Below are positions 7,376 through 14,455 of a stretch of DNA of 38,717 nt, one piece after another. The notes below the pieces were generated by a model. That model was not told the DNA's origin, made no database searches, and was given only the letters and a program-made list of their open reading frames with translations. The stretch spans positions 1-38,717 of the forward strand of contig JAGRBF010000005.1 of assembly GCA_020434205.1 (NCBI GenBank). The letters run 5' to 3'. The DNA is from Calditrichota bacterium. Lineage in GTDB: Bacteria > Calditrichota > Calditrichia > RBG-13-44-9 > J075. The first letter of the stretch is position 1, and each line of letters starts with the position of its first letter. The translations under genes and the position numbers were made by a program.

Positions 7376-9709
7376 TTATTTGCTTTGCCCGACAGGGCGA
7401 TCGCCCATCTCAAAAACCAGCTCCCCCCCGTTGGCGATATCGCCGTGGGCGAGGGTGGTCCCCTTCAATTCCCGGCCGTTAAGGGAAACCCGCTTCACAT
7501 AAAGGTTCTCCGGACTTTGCCCCCGGGCAATAATGGTTAAATCCGCCCCGTTCTCCAAATGAATGATCGCCTTCTTCACCAGGGGACTGCCCAGAGCATA
7601 GTCCGGAGCACCCGGGGTTACCGGGTAAAATCCCAGGCTGCTGAAGATGTACCAGGCGCTCATCTGGCCGGCATCGTCATTGCCGCACAAGCCGTCCACG
7701 GTCGGGCCGTACATGGTCGCCAAAATCATCCGCACCCGCTCCTGGGTCTTCTCCGGATGACCGGTCCAGTTATACAGGTAGGGAATATGATGCCCGGGTT
7801 CGTTGCCGTGCACATAGTTTCCGATGATCCCGTCGCGGGTAATATCCTCGTGTTTTTCGATGTATTTGTCGGCGATATCCATGGTGAAAAGGGAATCCAG
7901 GCGGGCGGTCAGGCGTTTTTTCCCGCCCATCATTTCCACCATACCCTCGATATCCTGGGGCACATACAGCCCGTAATTCCAGGCATTACCCTCGATAAAA
8001 CCCTGACCGTGGGTATCCATGGGATCAAAATCTTTCCGGAAGGAACCGTCGCTTAAGCGGGGCCGCATAAAGCCGAGGGCCGGATCGTAGACGTTCCGGA
8101 AGTATTGGGAGCGCTGCAAAAATTCCCCTTCCACGCTTCGATTTCCGGTCAGCGCGGCCATTTGGGCGATGCACCAGTCGTCGTAGGCATATTCCAGGGT
8201 TTTGGAAACGGCAGAGTGGCTTAGATCGTCCGGAACATAGCGGTATTGCAAATATTCCCCCAACCCGTCGAAGTAGGGTACATTAGCGGTTATTACCGCA
8301 GCCTGCAGGGCTTTTTCCCGGTCGAAATCGCCCACATTTTTCACCATGGCGTCGGCAATTACCGAGGTGGCGTGATAGCCGATCATACACCAGTTTTCGT
8401 TGGCATAATGGCTCCAGATCGGCAGCATGTGGTGCACGCTCTGTTCCTGATGGGCCAGCATGGACTTGATCATATCGTTGTTGCGGCGCGGCTGGATAAT
8501 GTTAAACAGGGGATGGAGGGCCCGGTAGGTGTCCCAGAGGGAAAAAATGGTGTAGTTGGTAAACCCCTCCGAAACATAAATATTCTGATCCAATCCGCGG
8601 TAGCGGCCGTCCACATCCTCATACAAAACGGGGGACAAACTGGCGTGGTAGAAAGCCGAATAGAAGGTTCGTTTATCCGCATCGCTCAGGGTTTCCACCT
8701 CAATTCGCGAGAGGGTTTCCTGCCACTTGGCCCGGGTTTCCCGGCGGGTTCTGTCAAAATCCCAGTGGGGAATTTCCGCTTCCAGATTTTTGAGGGCCCC
8801 GGCGGTGCTGACCGGCGAAAGGGCGAATTTGATTTTGATCCGCTCCCCCTCCCGGGTCCGGAAATTGAAGTAGGCGCGCAGATCCTTACCCGCCATTTCC
8901 GGGAAATTTTCGGTTTCCTTAAAACGCCGGTAAAATCCGTTGTAGGTTTCGGCGTTGTATTTTTTGTGACCGTAACTGTGGAAGGGTTTAGAGAACTTCA
9001 TGGCAAAATAGACCGTCCGGGTTCTGGCCCATCCTTTGGTCTGGCGGTAGCCGGTTACCAGAGAGTCGTTTTCCACCCGGATAAAGGTCCACACATTTTT
9101 GTTGTCGTGATGATAAACGTTGTACACCAGATCCAGGATGATGTGCGCTTCCCGGGAGGCCGGAAAGGTGTACTGATGGAAGCCCACCCGTTCGCTGGCG
9201 GTTAGCTCGGCCCGAATGCCGTAGCGCTGCAAATCCACCTGATAGTATCCGGGGGAGGCGCTCTCCTGCTCGTGCGAAAAAGTGGAATAAAAGCCCCGGC
9301 TGCCGTCGTCGCCCTGTAACGGGTCCAGAACCAGCTCTCCGGTGGTGGGCATCACCAAAAAATCGCCCAGGTCGGAATGGCCGGTGCCGCTGAAGTTGGT
9401 GTGGGCAAAACCGATCAGGGTGGTATCGCGGTATTGATATCCGGCGCAGTACTCGTAGGTTTCCCGGTTGTAGCTGCCGTCCGCCTTAAACATTACTTCC
9501 CAGTTGGTTTGGGGACTTAGCTGCACCATCCCGAAGGGGGCGGTGGCGCCGGGAAAAACGTGCCCCATCTTGCTGGTGCCGATAAAGGGGTTAACCAGGC
9601 TGGTGAGGTCCTGCCCGGGGGACAAAACAGGTGCTGCGGTGGGGGGATCTTTGGCCAGGACGGCCTGAAAAGCCAGCAACCCCACCAAAACGCGGAAGAA
9701 ATTTTTCAT
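7376..9709 (-). CDS. GH92 family alpha-mannosidase, secreted
   Basis: Calcium-dependent exo-alpha-mannosidase family. GH92 enzymes trim alpha-1,2/1,3/1,4/1,6 mannose from N-glycans and yeast mannans; one branch cleaves mannose-phospho-mannose. The 777-residue protein has a signal peptide ending VLA-KD and opens its domain with VNPFIGTSKMGHVFPGATAPFGM, the family hallmark. Catalytic-domain marks are EGNAWNYGLYVPQD (Glu573, candidate acid), GNEPGHHIPYLYNW, and GLCGNDDAGQMSAWYIFSSLG (Asp678/Asp679). Length is complete. It follows a small lipoprotein gene by 42 bp on the same strand. Linkage specificity cannot be inferred from sequence alone. Confidence 0.95.
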   Translation of the reverse strand: MKNFFRVLVGLLAFQAVLAKDPPTAAPVLSPGQDLTSLVNPFIGTSKMGHVFPGATAPFGMVQLSPQTNWEVMFKADGSYNRETYEYCAGYQYRDTTLIGFAHTNFSGTGHSDLGDFLVMPTTGELVLDPLQGDDGSRGFYSTFSHEQESASPGYYQVDLQRYGIRAELTASERVGFHQYTFPASREAHIILDLVYNVYHHDNKNVWTFIRVENDSLVTGYRQTKGWARTRTVYFAMKFSKPFHSYGHKKYNAETYNGFYRRFKETENFPEMAGKDLRAYFNFRTREGERIKIKFALSPVSTAGALKNLEAEIPHWDFDRTRRETRAKWQETLSRIEVETLSDADKRTFYSAFYHASLSPVLYEDVDGRYRGLDQNIYVSEGFTNYTIFSLWDTYRALHPLFNIIQPRRNNDMIKSMLAHQEQSVHHMLPIWSHYANENWCMIGYHATSVIADAMVKNVGDFDREKALQAAVITANVPYFDGLGEYLQYRYVPDDLSHSAVSKTLEYAYDDWCIAQMAALTGNRSVEGEFLQRSQYFRNVYDPALGFMRPRLSDGSFRKDFDPMDTHGQGFIEGNAWNYGLYVPQDIEGMVEMMGGKKRLTARLDSLFTMDIADKYIEKHEDITRDGIIGNYVHGNEPGHHIPYLYNWTGHPEKTQERVRMILATMYGPTVDGLCGNDDAGQMSAWYIFSSLGFYPVTPGAPDYALGSPLVKKAIIHLENGADLTIIARGQSPENLYVKRVSLNGRELKGTTLAHGDIANGGELVFEMGDRPVGQSK

Positions 9710-9751
9710 GGAAGCCCCGGGTTATTCACAGGGCTAAGTTATACATTTTCC

Positions 9752-10291
9752 TCAATTATCCACGCGTTTTAGCAGGAAAGTTGTTACGTAGCGCCCAAAC
9801 CATTCCGGTTTTTTGCCGTCCGGGTAGGTTTCGTCGAACATGGTGAGGGTTAGTTGATCTCCGGTGAGGGTAAAGCGGTAATACTGTTTTCCCCCTTCGA
9901 AGCCGGGCACCTTGGCGATCATCGCTTCGGTGGTCAGGGTGGAATCGGTGTACTGGTAGCGCCCCGCGTTAAAGACGATGGAGCGAAACCCGGCCTTCAG
10001 TTCCTCATCGGTGGGAGCGGACAATTTTTGGAAGGGCACCCGGGGTTCGTCGGTGGGGGTCCACATAATGGCATAGCGGCTGGGATTGATCATCAGCAGC
10101 CCGGGCTGGGCTTCCTCAATGGAATAGGTGGTATCTTTGGTAACCCAGTGGATCGACGTCATCTGCCAGGAGCCGAGCAGGGGGTTGGCCACCGTGCCCG
10201 CGGGGCTTCCTTCGGATAGCGGACCGCAGGAGATCATCATGCTCAGCAAACAAATCAGGGACATTCCCCAAACCTTATTTTCAAACGACAT
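9752..10291 (-). CDS. Small lipoprotein with lipocalin-like domain
   Basis: Protein of 179 residues with lipoprotein signal (hydrophobic stretch then MISCGPLSEG). The mature part contains NPLLGSWQMTSIHW, a repeated beta-strand pattern, GRYQYTDSTLTTEAMIAKVPGFEGG, YYRFTLTGDQLTLTMFD and an ending RYVTTFLLKRVDN. This matches lipocalin-like domains in secreted proteins of Bacteroidetes-type bacteria; a ligand cannot be named. Start chosen at 10291 (MSFENK) because GAGAGGTG precedes it; a longer frame from 10312 lacks such a site. It is the first gene of the minus-strand cluster and is divergent from padR, so the 170-bp gap must hold both promoters. Confidence 0.7.
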   Translation of the reverse strand: MSFENKVWGMSLICLLSMMISCGPLSEGSPAGTVANPLLGSWQMTSIHWVTKDTTYSIEEAQPGLLMINPSRYAIMWTPTDEPRVPFQKLSAPTDEELKAGFRSIVFNAGRYQYTDSTLTTEAMIAKVPGFEGGKQYYRFTLTGDQLTLTMFDETYPDGKKPEWFGRYVTTFLLKRVDN

Positions 10292-10385
10292 TGTTGCACC
10301 TCTCGGGATCAAACTTCGGTTGATGTTGGCATTGCGGCCGCGCCGCCAGCGCGCCTGATCCGTATTGATGTTTGAGGACTACATT

Positions 10386-10414
10386 TTGACAATTTTCGGG
10401 CGGAAATTTTTATT
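10386..10414 (+). promoter_or_regulatory. Likely promoter of the padR-MATE operon
   Basis: TTGACA (10386-10391) is followed after 17 nt by TTTATT (10409-10414). The predicted start near 10421 lies just upstream of the inverted repeat at 10435-10453, so a repressor bound there would block the polymerase. Confidence 0.5.
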
Positions 10415-10434
10415 TTGCGGATCTCGGCGCCACT

Positions 10435-10453
10435 TATATCGTTTAGTGATATA
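10435..10453 (+). promoter_or_regulatory. Putative PadR operator
   Basis: TATATC-GTTTAGT-GATATA is an inverted repeat of 6-bp arms with a 7-bp centre, 14 bp before the padR ATG. PadR-type repressors commonly bind AT-rich dyads with ATAT cores in their own promoters. Binding is inferred from position and symmetry. Confidence 0.6.
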
Positions 10454-10467
10454 TCGGTGGGCGACAT

Positions 10468-10962
10468 ATGTTTAAATCTCAAATCAAATTTTTGGTCATC
10501 CGGGCGCTCGAAAAGGAGAGTCTGTCCGGCTATGGACTGATGAAACTGCTGAAACAGCAGACGGGTAAAAAACCCTCTCCCGGGTATATGTATCCCCTGC
10601 TGCACGATCTCGAAAAAGATGGTTTTGTGTCGGTTCAGGAAGGCAAACGGAACAAACTGTATTCCATTACCGCCAAAGGTAAAACCTTTCTGGCAGAGCT
10701 TCTGAAAAAGCACCGGAAATCGATTGATGCGGTGGTCAAGGCATTTGAGCCGCTCAACGAAAAGCAGGAATCCGAACAGTTTTACCTGATGCATACCCGG
10801 ATGCTGACCTTCAAGGAGCAGATGATGCAGGACATGGATGTTTTCAGCAATTTCAGGTGCGCGCTCTTCGACATTTACGAAGAGAACGACCCCGCCAAAC
10901 GCCGGAAGCTCAGACGGATTATCCGGGAAGCGACCCAAAAACTGGAGAAAATTTCACGATAA
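10468..10962 (+). CDS. PadR family transcriptional regulator
   Basis: Winged-helix repressor of 164 residues. The N-terminal domain reads FLVIRALEKESLSGYGLMKLLKQQTG, then SPGYMYPLLHDLEKDGFV and YSITAKGKTFL, the classic PadR pattern. The C-terminal half is helical and probably dimerises. The gene overlaps the MATE exporter start by 1 bp (TAATG), so regulator and pump are translated together, as in LmrR- and PadR-controlled drug or phenolic-acid exporters. A dyad sits between promoter and start codon, suggesting autorepression relieved by the transported compound. The inducer is unknown. Confidence 0.92.
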   Translation: MFKSQIKFLVIRALEKESLSGYGLMKLLKQQTGKKPSPGYMYPLLHDLEKDGFVSVQEGKRNKLYSITAKGKTFLAELLKKHRKSIDAVVKAFEPLNEKQESEQFYLMHTRMLTFKEQMMQDMDVFSNFRCALFDIYEENDPAKRRKLRRIIREATQKLEKISR

Positions 10963-12374
10963 TGAAAAAAAACCTCGACCTCACGGAAGGGTCCATACCC
11001 CGGGCATTGCTCACCTTATCCATTCCCATCATTTTTGCCAATATTTTGCAGACCGCCTATCAGCTGACCGACACCTTCTGGGTGGGGCGGCTGGGCACCG
11101 AAGCCGTGGCGGCGGTTTCCCTGAGCTTTCCCATCATATTTTTGCTGATATCTCTCGGGGCCGGATTTGCCCTGGCGGGCACCATTCTGGTAGCCCAGTA
11201 TAAAGGTAAAAAAGACCAGGGCCGCATCGATCATATCGCCACCCAGACCATCATCCTGGTGGTATTCCTCTCCATCCTTTTTGCCATCGCCGGGTATTTG
11301 ATGACCGATCCGATCCTCACCCTGATGGGCGCGGAAAAGGCCATTTTCGCCGACGCGGAATCCTACCTCCGGATCTCCTTCTGGGGGATTATCTTCCTCT
11401 TCGGCTATTTTGTATTTCAATCCCTGATGCGGGGGATCGGCGAGGTGCGCACCCCCCTCTATATCGTAACCGGCACGGTGCTGCTCAACCTGTTCCTCGA
11501 TCCGATGTTCATTCTGGGATTCGGGCCCATCCCCGCTTACGGCGTTTCCGGGGCAGCCATAGCCACCGTTTCCACCCAGGGATTGGCCACGGTGGTGGGA
11601 TTCTCCATCCTCTTCAGCGGCCGCTACGGGATCCACATTCGCCCGGAAAACTTCCGGATCGATTTGGGGGTGATGAAAAAGATGCTGGCCCTGGGGATCC
11701 CCGCTTCCATCCAGCAGTCCACCCGTGCCCTTAATTTTCTGGTGATGACCATTCTGGTGGCCAGCTTCGGCACCCTGGCGGTGGCGTCCTACGGAATCGG
11801 CTTCCGGGTACTAAGCTTTATCATCATCCCCGCTCTGGGACTAATGATGGCCAATTCCACCCTGGTGGGGCAAAACATGGGAGCTAACAAAATCGAACGG
11901 GCGGTTAAGACCTCCTTTTTCAGCGCGATATTTGCTTTTGTGGGATTAACGGTGGTGGGAATTGTCCTGTTTATCTTCGCTCATCAGATTGCCGCGGCCT
12001 TCTTGCCCGGGGAAACTGAGGTTATCGAAGCCAGCGCCCTGTTTATCCGCATCATGGCCCTCAGTTTCGGGTTCCTGGGAATCCAGCGGGTGCTGGGTGG
12101 CACCCTCCAGGGCGCCGGAAGCCCCATGACCGCCATGGCGCTTTCCCTGACCACCTCCTGGGTCTTCAATTTCCCCCTGGCCTATGTGCTGTCCAAACAC
12201 ACTTCGCTGGGAATGGCGGGGATCTGGTGGTCTTTCCCCATTTCCAATGTCCTGGGTGCGCTGATCACCTATATAGTTTATGCCCGGGGAACCTGGAAAA
12301 ATAAACGGCTAACCGAGGACACCGACCTCGGCACCGAGGTCGCCCGGGAAACCGCGATCGAAGACAATTTGTAA
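10962..12374 (+). CDS. MATE family multidrug/cation efflux transporter
   Basis: Integral membrane antiporter of 470 residues with about 12 hydrophobic segments. It opens MKKNLDLTEGSIPRALLTLS, followed by PIIFANILQTAYQLTDTFWVGRLG, the N-terminal MATE signature, with the second half repeating the pattern (IPASIQQSTRALNFLVMTIL). MATE pumps expel drugs and organic cations using Na+ or H+ gradients. The frame extends upstream to 10857, but the ATG at 10962, overlapping the padR stop, matches the family start. It faces the YdeI-like gene tail to tail with only 6 bp between. Confidence 0.93.
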   Translation: MKKNLDLTEGSIPRALLTLSIPIIFANILQTAYQLTDTFWVGRLGTEAVAAVSLSFPIIFLLISLGAGFALAGTILVAQYKGKKDQGRIDHIATQTIILVVFLSILFAIAGYLMTDPILTLMGAEKAIFADAESYLRISFWGIIFLFGYFVFQSLMRGIGEVRTPLYIVTGTVLLNLFLDPMFILGFGPIPAYGVSGAAIATVSTQGLATVVGFSILFSGRYGIHIRPENFRIDLGVMKKMLALGIPASIQQSTRALNFLVMTILVASFGTLAVASYGIGFRVLSFIIIPALGLMMANSTLVGQNMGANKIERAVKTSFFSAIFAFVGLTVVGIVLFIFAHQIAAAFLPGETEVIEASALFIRIMALSFGFLGIQRVLGGTLQGAGSPMTAMALSLTTSWVFNFPLAYVLSKHTSLGMAGIWWSFPISNVLGALITYIVYARGTWKNKRLTEDTDLGTEVARETAIEDNL

Positions 12375-12380
12375 GGGGAG

Positions 12381-12899
12381 TCAGGGTTTTTCCCGCCCGA
12401 CAAAGCGCCCCTTGCCCAGCAGAAAGTCGATGGCCCGCACCACGTTTCGCGCCACCGTCTCCTCGTTCTTCAGGCGGGAAATATAGCGGACAATTTCCAG
12501 ACGCAGGGAAGGACTTAACCCTTCGAATACCGCTCGGGCGGCCGGATTTTTTTCCAGCGCTTCCAGGAGTTTGGGATGGGGATCGATTGTGCGGTCGTCG
12601 GGATCAAATTCTACCCATATCTCCACCGTTTCACCGATTCGTTTTGGGGAGTTCTCCAACATGGTGAGGTTGACGTATAACCGCCACGCGCCGCTGTAGC
12701 GAACCAGGGTTTGTCGGTAAGCCTGCCCGTTCAGGGTGCCGCGAATAGGGATAGGACCGCGATCCTTTCCGGCCTGTTCGAAAAGGGCCGCCAGAATGGA
12801 CTCGGGGACAAAAACAAACGGATTAACCCCGATAATCTGCAACTGCGCCGCAAATTGAAGCACCTTCAGGCCCTCCGCTAGGTACGTTTGTAGAGCCAT
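12381..12899 (-). CDS. YdeI/OmdA-like protein with DUF1905 domain
   Basis: Protein of 172 residues in two parts. An N-terminal DUF1905-type beta domain (about 15-100) contains GPIPIRGTLNGQAYRQTLVRY and WRLYVNLTMLE. A C-terminal helical part, LLEALEKNPAARAVFEGLSPSLRLEIVRYISRLKNEETVARNV, matches the YdeI/OmpD-associated ('bacteriocin protection') family. The biochemical role is unknown; family members were linked to peptide or bacteriocin tolerance. It follows the GyrI-like gene by 27 bp on the same strand and is probably co-transcribed with it. Confidence 0.8.
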   Translation of the reverse strand: MALQTYLAEGLKVLQFAAQLQIIGVNPFVFVPESILAALFEQAGKDRGPIPIRGTLNGQAYRQTLVRYSGAWRLYVNLTMLENSPKRIGETVEIWVEFDPDDRTIDPHPKLLEALEKNPAARAVFEGLSPSLRLEIVRYISRLKNEETVARNVVRAIDFLLGKGRFVGREKP

Positions 12900-12926
12900 T
12901 CCGCCAGAAACAAAATCCGACCATTA

Positions 12927-13409
12927 TTATTTCTTTTGAACGGGGATCCACAGATCTTCTTCCGATTCGGGATCTTCTCCCTTGTATTTGGCGCCCATTA
13001 CCGCCAGATGAGGGCGATTGTCCAGAAGGTAACCGGAAGCGGGTAACCACTGTCCGTAAATATACTGGAAGGTCGGCTGGGCTTCGCTGGGCCGGCCTTT
13101 ATAGTGGAAAACGGCGTAAAGCCCGGCCGGGACAATCAGGCTTTCCATTCCCTCCGGCACCACATCAAAATCCGCAACCGCTACCGCCGCCCATTTTTCG
13201 AATTCCCGGGCCGGGTCGAAATTACGGAAATAATCCGGATCGCCGAACACCTCCACCGAAAACAACTCCGGACCGGCCGGATTTTTAATTTCTCCGCGAC
13301 GCGGCATAAAACTGCGCCAAAGCTCCCCCGTTTTATTGTGCGCGAGGGACATTCGCAGCTTTTGCCCGATCAGTTTTTTTTCCTCAAGCATCTCGATTTT
13401 CGGTTGCAT
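12927..13409 (-). CDS. GyrI-like small-molecule-binding domain protein
   Basis: Single-domain protein of 160 residues of the GyrI/AraC-effector-binding (SRPBCC-type) group. Typical segments are LRMSLAHNKTGELWRSFMPRRGEI, KWAAVAVADFDVVPEGMESLIVPAGLYAVFHYKG and FQYIYGQWLPASGYLLDNRPHLAVMG. Stand-alone members bind or hydrolyse small hydrophobic toxins. The frame extends to 13469, but TTGAGGA stands 9 nt before the ATG at 13409 and the upstream extension runs into the dispersed repeat, so 13409 is the likely start. Its pairing with the YdeI-like gene suggests a two-gene unit for small-molecule or peptide tolerance, which is inference. Confidence 0.8.
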   Translation of the reverse strand: MQPKIEMLEEKKLIGQKLRMSLAHNKTGELWRSFMPRRGEIKNPAGPELFSVEVFGDPDYFRNFDPAREFEKWAAVAVADFDVVPEGMESLIVPAGLYAVFHYKGRPSEAQPTFQYIYGQWLPASGYLLDNRPHLAVMGAKYKGEDPESEEDLWIPVQKK

Positions 13410-13448
13410 GTTTTTCCTCAATTGGGATTGGTAACTCATTTTACACCC

Positions 13449-13680
13449 AGGAAGCAATTTCCGGCCCATTAACCGCGAAATCGCGAAATCGCGAAAACTA
13501 AAACCGGACTGTTTTGACCCTGCACCGGAAGACCTGCTCGTCCTGCGGATATCCGCGGACCAACATGGATAGCTGGCTTACTGCCGCTCCCCTAATCGGG
13601 TGTAGGCACATAAGTTCTGGGTCTGGCAAGGACTAAACCCAAAAATTCTTCGCGTCTTCGCGGTTAAATGGCAGAACAAC
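13449..13680 (-). repeat. MITE-like element (family 1, copy B, long form)
   Basis: Reverse-oriented copy. Read on the minus strand it has CCATTTAACCGCGAAGACGC, then CCTTGCCAGACCCAGAACTT, CTATCCATGTTGGTCCGCGG, GACGAGCAGGTCTTCCGGTG, and the right end TTTCGCGGTTAATGGGCCGG. The same blocks occur in order at 18097 and 37861. It occupies most of the gap between the GyrI-like and LysE genes; no protein gene is seen in it. Confidence 0.85.
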
Positions 13681-13699
13681 ACCCCAAAGATCCCGGTGC

Positions 13700-14329
13700 T
13701 TAACGCTTCGAGAGCGCCAGTTGAATGCCCAGCCCCACAAAGAGACCGCCGGCCACCCGGTCCAGCCAAACTTTGACCCGGTAGTTTTCCCGGATCTTCT
13801 GAGAAAGGCGGGCGGCAAAGAAAGCCAGGACCAGGCACCATATCGTGCCGGTGGTTATGAAGGTCATCCCCAACAGCACAAAGGGCAGGGGACTGGCAGC
13901 GTAGGCCGGATTAATAAACTGGGGCAGAAAAGCCAGAAAAAACAGGGCCACCTTGGGGTTCAACAAATTGGTAAAAATACCGGACACGTATATTTTCCGG
14001 AAACTGACCTCCCGGGTCTCCTTTTTGAGTTCAAACTCCCCACCGGCTCGGGAGAGCAGCATACGGACCCCAAGATAGATCAAATAGGCAGCGCCGGCGT
14101 ATTTAACCAGTTCGAAGGCAAAGGCGGATTTGGCCAGAATAATGGATAACCCCAGGGCGGCAAAGGCGCAGTGCACCAGAGCTCCGGAGGCGATTCCCAA
14201 AGCCGAATAAATGCCCGCTTTTTTGCCCTGGGAAATGCTCCTCCCCAGGATGTACATGGTATCCGCCCCCGGGGTTAGGTTGAGCAGAATGCCGGCCAGT
14301 ACAAACGTCTCGAAGTTTTCAATCCCCAT
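13700..14329 (-). CDS. LysE/RhtB family amino-acid exporter
   Basis: Integral membrane protein of 209 residues with about six hydrophobic segments. It opens MGIENFETFVLAGILLNLTPGADTMYILGRS; the LTPGAD motif is the family hallmark. It continues GKKAGIYSALGIASGALVH and KIYVSGIFTNLLNPKVALFFLAFLPQF, all standard for LysE/RhtB (threonine or homoserine/lysine efflux). The substrate cannot be predicted. AGGATGAGA precedes the ATG. It is separated from neighbours by 126 bp upstream and by repeat DNA downstream, so it is probably monocistronic. Confidence 0.93.
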   Translation of the reverse strand: MGIENFETFVLAGILLNLTPGADTMYILGRSISQGKKAGIYSALGIASGALVHCAFAALGLSIILAKSAFAFELVKYAGAAYLIYLGVRMLLSRAGGEFELKKETREVSFRKIYVSGIFTNLLNPKVALFFLAFLPQFINPAYAASPLPFVLLGMTFITTGTIWCLVLAFFAARLSQKIRENYRVKVWLDRVAGGLFVGLGIQLALSKR

Positions 14330-14455
14330 ATCGAATTCTCATCCTGGGTTAATGTTATTATTCTTGCCAATCCACGACCTGCTCCTGTTTCTGCCACCCA
14401 TAATAAACAGATCAGGCCGGGCCTCCAACCAATTTGATGTTCCTGCCGGTTATCG

